A DNA stretch of 35,244 nt from Gemmatimonadales bacterium. Lineage in GTDB: Bacteria; Gemmatimonadota; Gemmatimonadetes; Palauibacterales; Palauibacteraceae. The stretch's first letter is position 1; the number at the start of each line of letters is the position of its first letter. Positions 1 through 8,338 of the stretch are shown one piece after another. The position numbers were made by a program, and so were the translations under genes. A model generated the notes under the pieces. It did no database searches. It was not told the DNA's origin and saw only the letters and a program-made list of their open reading frames with translations. The stretch is from the NCBI GenBank assembly GCA_009838765.1, contig VXQX01000061.1:1-35244 (forward strand). Direction: 5' to 3'.

Positions 1-16
1 CGTGCCTACTCCGCCG

Positions 17-42
17 CCGGGGGGCCACGCGGCGGCCCCCGG
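17..42. other. GC-only inverted repeat
   Basis: The first 124 bases hold no coding region I can support. They contain a very stable potential hairpin: CCGGGGGGCC at 17-26 can pair with GGCCCCCGG at 34-42 with one bulged G. An overlapping alternative pairs GCCGCC (13-18) with GGCGGC (31-36). No T-run follows, so it is not a convincing intrinsic terminator. It may be the 3' end of a transcript lying outside the window. Confidence 0.3.
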
Positions 43-124
43 GGCCCGCACCTCCCGCGGGGGGGCACGCGCTCCCCTCCGGGGGCGGGTCCGGGCGGGG
101 CAGTCGCTCCGCGGGCCCTCCGCA

Positions 125-154
125 TTGACGGATCCGCCTTGCAAAGCGTAGCGT
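125..154 (+). promoter_or_regulatory. Candidate sigma-70 promoter for the NTF2-like lipoprotein
   Basis: TTGACG at 125-130 is close to the TTGACA consensus. TAGCGT at 149-154 lies 18 nt downstream and matches the TA---T core of the -10 box. This is the best match in the 5' region of the lipoprotein gene and would give a 5' UTR of roughly 85 nt. The -10 box is weak, so this is only a candidate. Confidence 0.35.
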
Positions 155-247
155 TTCAACAGTTACGCCTTGTCTCGTCGACGACCCCCCGCGGTGAATG
201 GCACGCGTGCGGAGGGCGCGACGTCATATTGAGAAGGAGGTACCCCG

Positions 248-1165
248 ATGCGAGTCCGCACCCTGGCTCCCTTCGCCCTTGCTCTGAGCGTTGCCTGCGG
301 CGGAGCGGAGACGGAAGAGGCCGCGATGACGGAGGAGATGACGGAGGCGATGGACGACGCCCCGGCCATGTCCGACGCCGACGCGGCGATGACGGAAATC
401 ACCGACTACTACGAGACCCATTTCAACATGGGCCACGGCAGCATGGTCGGCGGCCGCTATTCGGAGGACGGACTCCTCTGGAGCGCCTCCGGCGCAATGG
501 TTTACGGGAGCGAGGCGGTCGGCGCCGCCCTCCAGGCGCGGATCGACGCCGAGGGGTCGCAACTCGCGATCCATCCGGGAGAAACCATGGGCTTCGGCGA
601 CCAGGTCGTTTCGCGAGGACACTACGTCCTCACCGGAACGGTGGACGGGGCGGAAGTCCGCAACTCCGGCTACTACATGGCGGTTGCCGAGAACGTGGAC
701 GGCGAATGGTCGCTCAAGGGGGTCGTGAGCAACTACGACACGCCCGACCAGTCGATGTCCGCCGGCCAGTCGGCGGAGATGCCCGAGGGGATGGGCGGCG
801 ACCTGATCCAGGCGAGCGGCGACTACTTCGTCACTCATTACAACATGGGGCACGCCTCGATGGTCGCGAACACCTTCACCGAGGACGCGGTCGCGATGAT
901 GCCGGGCGAGCGGGCCCGCGAGGGTCGCACCGCGGTGGAGGAAGGGCTGCAGGCGATGTTCGACGCGGGCGTGACCTTCGCCGGGATCAGCGGCTGGTCC
1001 GCGCACGACCTGGACGACGGCCACGTGGTCGGCATCGGCACCTACGGCACCGAGGGCCCGGACGGGGCCGGCGGTGGCCACTTCGCGGGACTCTACTCGC
1101 GAGGCGAGGACGGGAGTCTCATGCTGCACTGGCTCCTGATGGGAGCGCACGCCTCCGGCATGTAA
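248..1165 (+). CDS. Lipoprotein with two NTF2/SnoaL-like domains
   Basis: The protein has 305 residues. The N-terminus is a short hydrophobic signal ending in SVAC, with Cys17 the likely lipidated residue. The lipobox is imperfect because Ser is at -3. Residues 18-50 are rich in Glu, Asp and Met and form a linker. Two homologous modules follow, at about 51-165 and 186-300. Each opens with an aromatic-rich helix and the motif TH-F/Y-NMGH-G/A-SMV (60-66 and 199-205), then an acidic 'EDG/EDA' turn. This resembles the NTF2-like fold (SnoaL/DUF4440 style), which commonly binds small ligands or acts as an isomerase. Neither the ligand nor the activity can be read from the sequence. The start is well supported: GAGAAGGAGG lies just upstream of the ATG. 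The gene converges with the transporter and shows no operon partner. Confidence 0.8.
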   Translation: MRVRTLAPFALALSVACGGAETEEAAMTEEMTEAMDDAPAMSDADAAMTEITDYYETHFNMGHGSMVGGRYSEDGLLWSASGAMVYGSEAVGAALQARIDAEGSQLAIHPGETMGFGDQVVSRGHYVLTGTVDGAEVRNSGYYMAVAENVDGEWSLKGVVSNYDTPDQSMSAGQSAEMPEGMGGDLIQASGDYFVTHYNMGHASMVANTFTEDAVAMMPGERAREGRTAVEEGLQAMFDAGVTFAGISGWSAHDLDDGHVVGIGTYGTEGPDGAGGGHFAGLYSRGEDGSLMLHWLLMGAHASGM

Positions 1166-1250
1166 CCGCCGGTCGGGCGGTCTCCGGGAACTGTGGCGGC
1201 CGGGCCGTTCCCCGCGGTCCGGCCGACTCCCGGCCCGCTGTGGTCTTCCC

Positions 1251-1292
1251 GTCTACGAGCCCGGGTGTGCCGTCTACGAGCCCAGGTGTGCC
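1251..1292. repeat. 21-bp tandem duplication at a gene end
   Basis: Two adjacent 21-bp units (1251-1271 and 1272-1292) are identical except for one base, G versus A in the middle. The right-hand unit covers the last codons and stop codon of the transporter encoded on the minus strand. The left-hand unit is the same sequence repeated just beyond that stop. It looks like a recent slippage duplication. Confidence 0.85.
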
Positions 1293-2824
1293 CAGTCCGG
1301 CAGGACGCCGGGTTCGATCCCGAACAGCAGCGGGCCCAGGGCCCGGAAGATCAGCGTGATCACGATCGCGCCGATGAGGTTGAGGAACAGCCCCGCCCGC
1401 GCCATCTCCGCAATCCTCACCCGGTTGCTTCCGAACACCACGGCATTGGGTGGCGTCGCCACCGGCATCATGAAAGCGCACGAGGCGGAAAGCGTCGCCG
1501 GCACCATCAACAGGAGCGGGTGAACGCCGGTGGCAACGGCCACGGCCGCGAAGATCGGGAGCACCATCTCCGTCGTCGCGGTGTTCGAGGTGAGTTCGGT
1601 GAGGAAGGTCATCGCCACGCAGATGACGAGGATCAGCACGAGCGGCGGCACGGTCGAAAGCCCGCTGAACCCCTCCCCGACGAACCGGGCCAGCCCGGTG
1701 GTCTGGAAGCCGTGCGCGAGGGCGAAGCCTCCTCCGAACAGCAGCACGATGTTCCACGGGAGCCGTCGCACGACGCCGGGCCCCATGACGGTGGCCGACT
1801 TTGCGCCCGGCGACCTCGTCGGGACGAGAAAGAGAATGCACGCCATCGTGATCGCGACTGTCCCGTCGTCGATCATGTGACCGTAGGGCAGGAGCGACGA
1901 CCAGCCCGGGATCGTGAGCCGGCCGATCTCGATCGGCGCGCGGAACACCCACAGCAGGGCCGTCGTAGCGAAGACGGCCAGGATCGCCCGTTCCTCGAAG
2001 GCTACAGGGCCGAGCTTCCGCATCTCCGAGTCCACCACGTCGCGGTCGACCGAGACCTCGTCGGGCACCCGGAAGAAGACCCTGGTGATCAGGATCCACG
2101 CGAAGACCAGCATGAGCGCCGCGATCGGAAGGGCCATCACGAACCACACGCCGAAGGAGATGTGCGGGGCGTCCGGGAAGGTGATCGCGAAGATGCGTTG
2201 GAGCGAGAGGTTCGGCGGCGTGCCGACCAGCGTCGCGATCCCGCCCGCGGAGCAGGCGTACGCGATGCCCAGCATGACCGACACGGAGAAGGCGTGGGTC
2301 CGACCGCGCCCGAACTGCTCCTCCATGCGGAGGATGACGGCCAGTCCGACCGGGACCATCATGATCGCGGTGGCGGTGTTCGAGATCCACATCGAGAGGA
2401 AGGCCGCCGCGAGCATGAAGCCGAGCACGATGCGGGCGGGCCCGCCGCCCACCGCGCGGATGACCCAGAGGGCGATTCGGCGGTGCACGTCCCACTTTTC
2501 CATCGTGAGCGCGATCATGAAGCCGCCGAGGAAGAGGACGATCGTGCTGTTGAAGTAGATGGGCGCCGTCTCCCCCGTCCGTTCGATCCCGAGGATCGGG
2601 AACACGAGAAGCGGGAGCAGGGCGGTCGCGAAGAGGGGAATCGCGTCGGTGATCCACCATGTGGCCATGAGGACGGCCACCGCCGCCATGCGCGTGACCT
2701 CGGGCCGTCCGGGCTCGAGGTCGAACAGCAGCATCAGCAGGAAGAGGAGCGGTCCGAGCCACAGCCCGATGCGCTGGCCACGCGATCGCCTCGCGGACCT
2801 GTTCTCAGAACGGTTCTGTTCCAC
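1274..2824 (-). CDS. DASS/SLC13-family anion transporter (dicarboxylate or sulfate type)
   Basis: This 516-residue inner-membrane protein belongs to the divalent anion:Na+ symporter family. After a basic N-terminus (residues 1-19) come about a dozen hydrophobic segments. The two family-defining SNT signatures are present: ISNTATA at about 147-153 and TSNTATT at about 412-418. They lie at the tips of the two re-entrant hairpins that bind Na+ and the substrate carboxylates in characterised members. A GTPPN motif (201-205) and an ATPPNAVVF-like motif in the second half complete the inverted-repeat pattern. Family substrates include succinate, malate, citrate and sulfate, and the sequence does not say which applies here. 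The start is GTG at 2824, preceded on its strand by GAGGAAG. The gene converges with the lipoprotein and diverges from secD. Confidence 0.88.
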   Translation of the reverse strand: MEQNRSENRSARRSRGQRIGLWLGPLLFLLMLLFDLEPGRPEVTRMAAVAVLMATWWITDAIPLFATALLPLLVFPILGIERTGETAPIYFNSTIVLFLGGFMIALTMEKWDVHRRIALWVIRAVGGGPARIVLGFMLAAAFLSMWISNTATAIMMVPVGLAVILRMEEQFGRGRTHAFSVSVMLGIAYACSAGGIATLVGTPPNLSLQRIFAITFPDAPHISFGVWFVMALPIAALMLVFAWILITRVFFRVPDEVSVDRDVVDSEMRKLGPVAFEERAILAVFATTALLWVFRAPIEIGRLTIPGWSSLLPYGHMIDDGTVAITMACILFLVPTRSPGAKSATVMGPGVVRRLPWNIVLLFGGGFALAHGFQTTGLARFVGEGFSGLSTVPPLVLILVICVAMTFLTELTSNTATTEMVLPIFAAVAVATGVHPLLLMVPATLSASCAFMMPVATPPNAVVFGSNRVRIAEMARAGLFLNLIGAIVITLIFRALGPLLFGIEPGVLPDWAHLGS

Positions 2825-2983
2825 GGACTTCCTCGCCGCTCCCGACCCTCGATTTTCGGCCCCGTCCGCGCGGGGCTCGGCGCGCGCCGCCCGAGATGGC
2901 GCGCCGCGGCGGAGGAACGTACCATCCGGCGCGGGACGCCGCGTAGTTTCCTCTCACGGGCCGCTGGGCTAGCTTTTGCGTCC

Positions 2984-3054
2984 CTTTGCCGCGGGCCGCC
3001 GGGCCGGGGTCGCTCGTACCCCCGCCGCGGGCCGCGATCACGAGACCCACGAAG
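2984..3054. repeat. Segment shared with the 15682-15750 region, one half inverted
   Basis: Bases 2984-3003 match 15682-15701 in direct orientation at 18 of 20 positions. The next stretch, about 3010-3050, matches about 15710-15750 in reverse-complement orientation at roughly 36 of 41 positions. Read on the minus strand it would encode GLVIAARGGGTSDP, very like the lipoprotein signal GLAIAACGGGTTDP encoded at 15712-15753 but with the lipobox Cys changed to Arg. No supported gene lies here: the minus-strand frame starts at a TTG without a ribosome-binding site. It may be a rearranged remnant of a lipoprotein start or a member of a repeated leader family. Confidence 0.55.
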
Positions 3055-3070
3055 AACGGTGACAATCTAG

Positions 3071-4792
3071 ATGTTCGGTTCGGTACGATGGCGGTTGGTC
3101 TGGATCGCCGTTCTGGTAGCCGTTTGCGGTTTCGCCCTGGTGCCCGAGACCATCGTCGACGAAGTGACGGGCGAGTCCGAGCGGGTCTGGCCGCTCAAGC
3201 TCGGACTGGATCTGCAGGGCGGCATGCACCTCGCGGTCGAGATCTACGACCCGGAGAACACCCTGAGCGGGCAGGACCTCGACGACGCGGTCGAACGCAC
3301 GCTCACGACGATTCGGAACCGAATCGACGAGTTCGGCGTCCGCGAACCGACGATCCAGCGCTCGGGCAACCGCATCATCATCGAGCTCGCGGGGGTCGAC
3401 GACCCGGAGCAGGCGAAGCGGATCGCCACGGAGACCGCGTTCATGGAGTTCAAGATCGTCACGGACGGTCAGGAGTTCATGGACGCGCTGGAGCGGATCG
3501 ACCGCGCGATCGTGAACGCGGTGGGAATCGAAAACCTTCGCGTCACGACGCTTGAGACCGAGCCCGAAGTCGACCTCAGCGACATCCTCGGCGGCGCCGC
3601 CGATTCCGCCGCGGCGGAGGACGAGGCCAACGAGGAGGATGCGGTCGAAGGGGAGGATGCGGCCGCCGGAGATGACCCGGCCGCCGACTCCGTCGCGACC
3701 GGGGAGGAGACTGCCGACGCCGTCGATGAAGCCGCCGCGCGGCCGTTGTCGGCCCTCCTCGGACAGGGACGGATCCTGGGCGAGTATCTCGTGCCGCAGG
3801 AGGATCAACCGACCGCGGCGGCGTGGCTGGAACTCGAGGGTGTCCGGGAAGCGCTCCCCAGGGGCGTCACGCTGCACTGGGGAGTGGAGCAGGTCGGGGC
3901 GGGAGCGGGATCCTACGTGCCACTCTATGTGCTCGAGGCGGAGTCCCTGATCACGGGCGACATGCTTCAGGATGCCGGGCCGGCGAACCGCGATCCGACC
4001 TTCAACCAGCCGATCGTTCCCTTCGAGACTACGCGGCGCGGCTCGCGGGTCTTCGAGCGCGGTACGGCGCGCAACATCGGCGAGAACATGGCGATCGTCC
4101 TTGACGACCGGGTCCAGAGCTACGCCGTCATCCGCAGTGTCCTGAGCCGGCGCGCCCAGATCGAACTGACCCCCGGAGCGTCTTTCCAGGAGGCGCAGGA
4201 ACTCGCGCTCGTCCTTCGGGCCGGCGCGCTGCCCATGCCGATCGAGGTCGTCGAAGAGCGCAACGTGAGCGCCTCGCTCGGCGAAGATTCCATCCGGCAG
4301 GGGCGCACCGCCTTCATCATCGGGATCATCGGCGTGATCATCGTCATGATGATCTACTATCGCGCGGCGGGAATCCTCGCCGTCGGGGCGCTGCTCACGT
4401 ACGTCATCTTCATGCTGGGCGGTCTGGCCGGCCTCGACGCCACGCTCACGCTGCCGGGCATCGCGGGTCTCATCCTCTCCATCGGAATGGCGGTGGATGC
4501 GAACGTCCTCATATTCGAACGGGTGCGCGAGGAACTCCAGGCCGGGAAGACACCGCGCACGGCGGTGGACGCGGGATTCGGCAACGCCCTGTCGGCGATC
4601 ATCGACGCGAACCTCACGACGCTCATCACCGGGATCATCCTCTTCCAGTTCGGGACCGGTGCGGTGCGAGGCTTCGCCGTGACGCTCTGTATCGGGATCC
4701 TCGCGTCGTTCTTCTCCGCGATCTACGTGACGCGGACGCTCTTCATCATGTACCTGAACCGACGCGGCTCCCGGGAGTCCGTGAGCATATAG
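3071..4792 (+). CDS. secD: Protein translocase subunit SecD
   Basis: SecD pairs with SecF and uses the proton-motive force to pull preproteins from the periplasmic side of SecYEG. This 573-residue copy has TM1 at about 8-25, followed by the family motif LGLDLQGGMHL (44-54). The P1/P2 periplasmic domains come next, and five TM segments fill the C-terminal 190 residues, including the GMAVDANVLIFERVREEL helix region. Residues about 170-222 form an unusual low-complexity Ala/Asp/Glu linker with about 17 acidic residues, inserted in the periplasmic domain. The start is ATG at 3071 with GGTGA 8-9 nt upstream. secF follows after 13 nt. No yajC precedes it in the window. Confidence 0.97.
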   Translation: MFGSVRWRLVWIAVLVAVCGFALVPETIVDEVTGESERVWPLKLGLDLQGGMHLAVEIYDPENTLSGQDLDDAVERTLTTIRNRIDEFGVREPTIQRSGNRIIIELAGVDDPEQAKRIATETAFMEFKIVTDGQEFMDALERIDRAIVNAVGIENLRVTTLETEPEVDLSDILGGAADSAAAEDEANEEDAVEGEDAAAGDDPAADSVATGEETADAVDEAAARPLSALLGQGRILGEYLVPQEDQPTAAAWLELEGVREALPRGVTLHWGVEQVGAGAGSYVPLYVLEAESLITGDMLQDAGPANRDPTFNQPIVPFETTRRGSRVFERGTARNIGENMAIVLDDRVQSYAVIRSVLSRRAQIELTPGASFQEAQELALVLRAGALPMPIEVVEERNVSASLGEDSIRQGRTAFIIGIIGVIIVMMIYYRAAGILAVGALLTYVIFMLGGLAGLDATLTLPGIAGLILSIGMAVDANVLIFERVREELQAGKTPRTAVDAGFGNALSAIIDANLTTLITGIILFQFGTGAVRGFAVTLCIGILASFFSAIYVTRTLFIMYLNRRGSRESVSI

Positions 4793-4805
4793 GGACGAAG
4801 CCACC

Positions 4806-5738
4806 ATGAGGGTCTTCCAGAACGCGAGCTACAAGTTCCTTTCCATGCGCCGGCCGGCGTACTTCGCGTCGGCCGCGATCATCACGATCGGGCTGCTGTC
4901 GATCATCTTTCGCGGGGGTCTGCGGACGGGCGTGGAGTTCACGGGCGGCGTCCTGCTCGAGGTCCAGTTTTCCCAGACGACGGATGTGGGCCAGATCCGC
5001 GACGCACTGACGGCCGGCGGCACGACGGGCGTCCAGATTCAGCAGCTGCGGACGGTCGGAGCGGAAACGTACGATTTTCTGCTGCGCGTACCGGTCGGGG
5101 AGGAAGAGGACCAGAACGCGATCCGGGACCAGATCAGGACGAGCCTCGAGACGCAGTACTCCGCGGCGAGCTTCGAGATCGCGCGCGGCGATACGTTGAG
5201 CGCCAAGGTGGGCGACGAGTTCCAGCGCACCGCTGTCGTCGCCGTGCTGCTGTCGTTCCTCCTCACCCTGATCTACCTCGCCTTCCGTTTCGAGTGGCGG
5301 TTCGGCGTCGCAGCCGTCATCGCGACGGTGCACGACATGCTCATCACGTTCGGGTTCATCTCGCTGTTCGACATCGAGATCAACCTCGCGACCGTCGCCG
5401 CGATTCTCACGATCATCGGGTATTCGCTCAACGACACGATCGTCGTCTTCGACCGCGTGCGGGAGAATCTCAGAAAGAAGCGGAAGGAAGCGTACGACGC
5501 GACACTCAATCGGAGCCTGAACGAGACGCTGCCTCGCACCGTCCTCACCAGCGGCACGACGCTGATCGCGCTGTTCTCGCTGGTCGTGATCGGGGGCGCA
5601 GTGATTCGGCCCTTCGCGAGCGTGCTCATCATCGGCGTGCTCATCGGGACGTATTCCTCGATCTTCGTCGCGTCTCCCGTTCTTCTCGAGATTCACGACC
5701 GGGCGCGCCGGCGCTCCGCGATCGCCGCCCGCACCTAG
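4806..5738 (+). CDS. secF: Protein translocase subunit SecF
   Basis: SecF has 310 residues and is the partner of SecD in the SecDF complex. An N-terminal TM segment (about 16-36) is followed by the SecF signature GLRTGVEFTGG and a periplasmic domain up to about residue 135. Five more TM helices follow. The conserved stretch GYSLNDTIVVFDRVREN, in the fourth or fifth helix, contains the Asp/Arg network linked to proton flow. The C-terminus is short and basic. The gene sits 13 nt after secD and 7 nt before the tatD start, so the genes probably share a transcript. Length and motifs are normal for the family. Confidence 0.97.
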   Translation: MRVFQNASYKFLSMRRPAYFASAAIITIGLLSIIFRGGLRTGVEFTGGVLLEVQFSQTTDVGQIRDALTAGGTTGVQIQQLRTVGAETYDFLLRVPVGEEEDQNAIRDQIRTSLETQYSAASFEIARGDTLSAKVGDEFQRTAVVAVLLSFLLTLIYLAFRFEWRFGVAAVIATVHDMLITFGFISLFDIEINLATVAAILTIIGYSLNDTIVVFDRVRENLRKKRKEAYDATLNRSLNETLPRTVLTSGTTLIALFSLVVIGGAVIRPFASVLIIGVLIGTYSSIFVASPVLLEIHDRARRRSAIAART

Positions 5739-5745
5739 CCCGAGG

Positions 5746-6537
5746 GTGACCGGTACGGGGGCCGGGACGTCGCTCTTCGATTCGCACCTCCATCTGACGG
5801 CGGCCGGCTTCGACCCCGATCTCGACGAGGTGGTGGACCGGGCCCGCGCGCGGGGCGTGCGCCGGATGGTCACGGTCGCTTCGGATCCCGAGGACGCCGG
5901 GCGGGCCGCGGCGCTGGCCGCGCGGACGCCCGGCCTTTGGGCGACGGCGGGGCTCCATCCCCACGCGGCGGACCGGACCTCGGCTTCCCTTATGAGCGAG
6001 GTCGAGCGCATCGCCGCAGCCCCCGAAGTGGTCGCGATCGGAGAGACGGGACTCGACTTCCACTACGACAATGCGGCCCGGCGGGCGCAGCTGGAGAATT
6101 TTGAGGCGCACCTCCGGCTTGCAGCCCGGCTCGGTCTGCCGGTCGTCGTACATTCACGCTCCGCGGAGGCCGAGACGGCGGAACGCGTGAGAGAATACGG
6201 TGCCGGCGCCGCTGGCGTGCTGCACTGCTTCACGGGAGGCGAAGCCCTCCTCCGCGCCGCCCTGGATGCGGACTGGTACGTCTCCTTTTCGGGCCTCATC
6301 ACCTTCGTCCCCGCGCTGGCCGAGTGGGCCCGCGCAATACCGGCCGACCGGCTCCTCATCGAGACGGACGCTCCCTACCTCGCGCCCGCCCCCCGCCGCG
6401 GCCGCCGAAACGAGCCCGCCTACCTGACGCACACCTGCGAGCGGCTGGCAGAGGTGCGCGGCACCTCCTTCGAGGAAGCCGCGGCGCTCACGGCGGCGAA
6501 CGCCCGCCGCTTCTACCGCGTGGAGGGCGCGGCGTGA
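5746..6537 (+). CDS. tatD: TatD-family metal-dependent 3'-5' nuclease
   Basis: This 263-residue TIM-barrel hydrolase has the full metal set: His14 and His16 in DSHLHL, Glu100 in GETGLD, His136 in VVHSR, His160 in LHCFTG and Asp208 in ETDAPYL. TatD enzymes are 3'-5' exonucleases acting on DNA or RNA ends. The MetG-linked YcfH-like members have similar motifs, so the exact subfamily is uncertain. The GTG start at 5746 keeps the first beta strand with the HxH motif close to the N-terminus, as expected. Its stop overlaps the GTG start of mutL, so translation of the two is likely coupled. Confidence 0.93.
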   Translation: MTGTGAGTSLFDSHLHLTAAGFDPDLDEVVDRARARGVRRMVTVASDPEDAGRAAALAARTPGLWATAGLHPHAADRTSASLMSEVERIAAAPEVVAIGETGLDFHYDNAARRAQLENFEAHLRLAARLGLPVVVHSRSAEAETAERVREYGAGAAGVLHCFTGGEALLRAALDADWYVSFSGLITFVPALAEWARAIPADRLLIETDAPYLAPAPRRGRRNEPAYLTHTCERLAEVRGTSFEEAAALTAANARRFYRVEGAA

Positions 6538-8327
6538 ACCGCCCGGGAGCGGGCGGCGTGCAGCTCCTGCCCGACCACGTCGCGAACCAGATCGCGGCGG
6601 GAGAGGTCGTGGAGCGTCCCGCCTCCGTCGTCAAGGAACTGGCCGAGAACGCGGTCGATGCCGGGGCGCGTCGCGTCGAGGTCGCGCTCCGCAATGGCGG
6701 GAAGACGGTGATCCGGGTCTCGGACGACGGGAGCGGGATGAACCGCGAGGACGCCGTGCTCGCCCTGGACCGGCACGCGACGAGCAAGATCCGGAGCGTG
6801 GATGACCTGCGAAGCGTCCGCTCCTTCGGCTTCCGCGGCGAGGCGCTGCCCTCGATCGCGGCGGTCAGCCGTTTCGAACTGCACACGGCGCTGAGTCCGG
6901 AAGAAGGCGTGCGGGCGCGGGTGGACTTCGGACGCATCCGCAGCGTCGATGACGTGCCGCGCCGGCGCGGCACGACGGTGACGGTCCGCGCGCTGTTCCA
7001 TGACCTCCCGGCGCGCGCAAAGTTCCTCCGGAGTTCGGCTGCCGAGACGCGGGCCGCGGGCGCGGCGCTCGTGCTCCTCGCGCTCGCGAACCCGGCCATC
7101 GGCTTTCGGCTCGAGTCGAATCGCCGCGCCTCCATGGATCTCGCCCCTGCGCGGGACTGGCTCGAACGGGTCGGACAGCTGTGGGGCGACCTCGCTCCCA
7201 CGCTCATCCCCGTGGAAGATGCCGGCGGCCCCGTGCGGGTCCGGGGGTTCATCCAGCGTCCCGATGCGGCGCGCGCGAGGGGAGGGCGCCGCTACACCTT
7301 CGTGAACGGTCGTCCATTCCGCGATGCCGCACTCCTGCGCCTGGTGGATGACGCCTTTCGGACGACGGTCGTCGAGGGCCTTCGACCGAGCCTCTTCCTG
7401 CGCATCGAGACGCCGCCCGCAGCGGTGGACGTCAACGTCCATCCGGCCAAGGCGGAGGTGCGTTTCCGCGACCGCGAGAGCGTCGAGACGGCGGTTCGCG
7501 ATGCCGTGCGCGCCGCGCTGGCGCGGCTCGATTCGACGAAGCCGGTGGGCATCCCCGGCCGCGCCCCCGACGCGGGGCGGGGCGATCGAACGTCCTCCGG
7601 CGGTGGCGCCGCGAAACCCCGCGGCGAGCCGCCTGCGGAGATGCCGCAGTTCGCGCTCTTCGTCTCCGGACGGGACGACGCGGGCGGGCCGGGTGAGCCG
7701 GGGGTCGAGGGCCGCGCGAGTGGGCAGGGAGGCGCAGCGGAGGCGCCGTTCGCCGGCCCGGAGCTGTGGCAGCTCCACGACCGCTACATCCTGGCCGGCA
7801 CCCGCGACGGGCTCCTCATCGTCGATCAGCACTCGGCGCACGAGCGTGTGCTCTACGAGGAGATCATGGCGCGCTTCGAAGCCGGGGGAGGCACCTCCCA
7901 GGCGCTCCTCTTTCCGGTCACGCTGCAGTTCTCACCCCCGGAGGCCGAGGCGCTCGAGGATCTCGCGGGATTGCTCGCCCGGCAGGGCTTCGAGCTGGAG
8001 CCGTTCGGCGAGCGGACCTGGATTCTGACCGCGGCCCCGCAGCCCCACGCCCGGTTCGACGCCGAGCGCTGCCTGCGCGAGATGGTGCGGGAGCTGGCGG
8101 AGGGCTCGCCGCTCGTGGATACGGCGCGCAACCAGCACGAGCGGCTTGCGAAGAGCATGGCGTGCAAGGGAGCGATCAAGGCGGGCGAACCCATCGCCCC
8201 GGAAGAAGCGAGGGAACTCTTCGACCGGCTGTTCGCGACTCCGCTGCCGGGACACGATGTCCACGGCCGCCCGACGATCGTGCGCCTGAGCGTCGAGGAG
8301 CTCGACCGGCGGTTCGGCCGCGGGTAG
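6534..8327 (+). CDS. mutL: DNA mismatch repair protein MutL
   Basis: MutL couples MutS mismatch recognition to strand incision. This copy has 597 residues. The GHKL ATPase spans about 8-330, with NQIAAGEVVERPASVVKEL, DDGSGM, RHATSKI and GFRGEAL. A Gly/Ala-rich linker covers about 340-410, and the C-terminal dimerisation/endonuclease domain covers about 415-597. The endonuclease motif DQHSAHERVLYE begins at Asp431, and ACKGAIK fits the ACR motif. The third metal-site motif, normally CPHGRP, reads DVHGRP (575-580), so its Cys is missing. The GTG start at 6534 overlaps the tatD stop and places the ATPase motif at the usual distance. The reading frame stays open upstream, but that part lies inside tatD and is not MutL-like. 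Confidence 0.96.
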   Translation: MNRPGAGGVQLLPDHVANQIAAGEVVERPASVVKELAENAVDAGARRVEVALRNGGKTVIRVSDDGSGMNREDAVLALDRHATSKIRSVDDLRSVRSFGFRGEALPSIAAVSRFELHTALSPEEGVRARVDFGRIRSVDDVPRRRGTTVTVRALFHDLPARAKFLRSSAAETRAAGAALVLLALANPAIGFRLESNRRASMDLAPARDWLERVGQLWGDLAPTLIPVEDAGGPVRVRGFIQRPDAARARGGRRYTFVNGRPFRDAALLRLVDDAFRTTVVEGLRPSLFLRIETPPAAVDVNVHPAKAEVRFRDRESVETAVRDAVRAALARLDSTKPVGIPGRAPDAGRGDRTSSGGGAAKPRGEPPAEMPQFALFVSGRDDAGGPGEPGVEGRASGQGGAAEAPFAGPELWQLHDRYILAGTRDGLLIVDQHSAHERVLYEEIMARFEAGGGTSQALLFPVTLQFSPPEAEALEDLAGLLARQGFELEPFGERTWILTAAPQPHARFDAERCLREMVRELAEGSPLVDTARNQHERLAKSMACKGAIKAGEPIAPEEARELFDRLFATPLPGHDVHGRPTIVRLSVEELDRRFGRG

Positions 8328-8338
8328 CCGCCGCGCCC

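Noticed and set aside
1119-2762. 547-codon open frame on the minus strand overlapping the transporter
   Set aside because: It is a shadow of the DASS gene in another frame: Arg/His-rich, without membrane segments or motifs. High GC makes long antisense frames common throughout this window.
2805-3065. Minus-strand frame beginning like a lipoprotein signal
   Set aside because: It starts at a TTG without a ribosome site, the lipobox Cys is Arg, and it runs into the transporter start. I kept it only as part of the shared-sequence finding.
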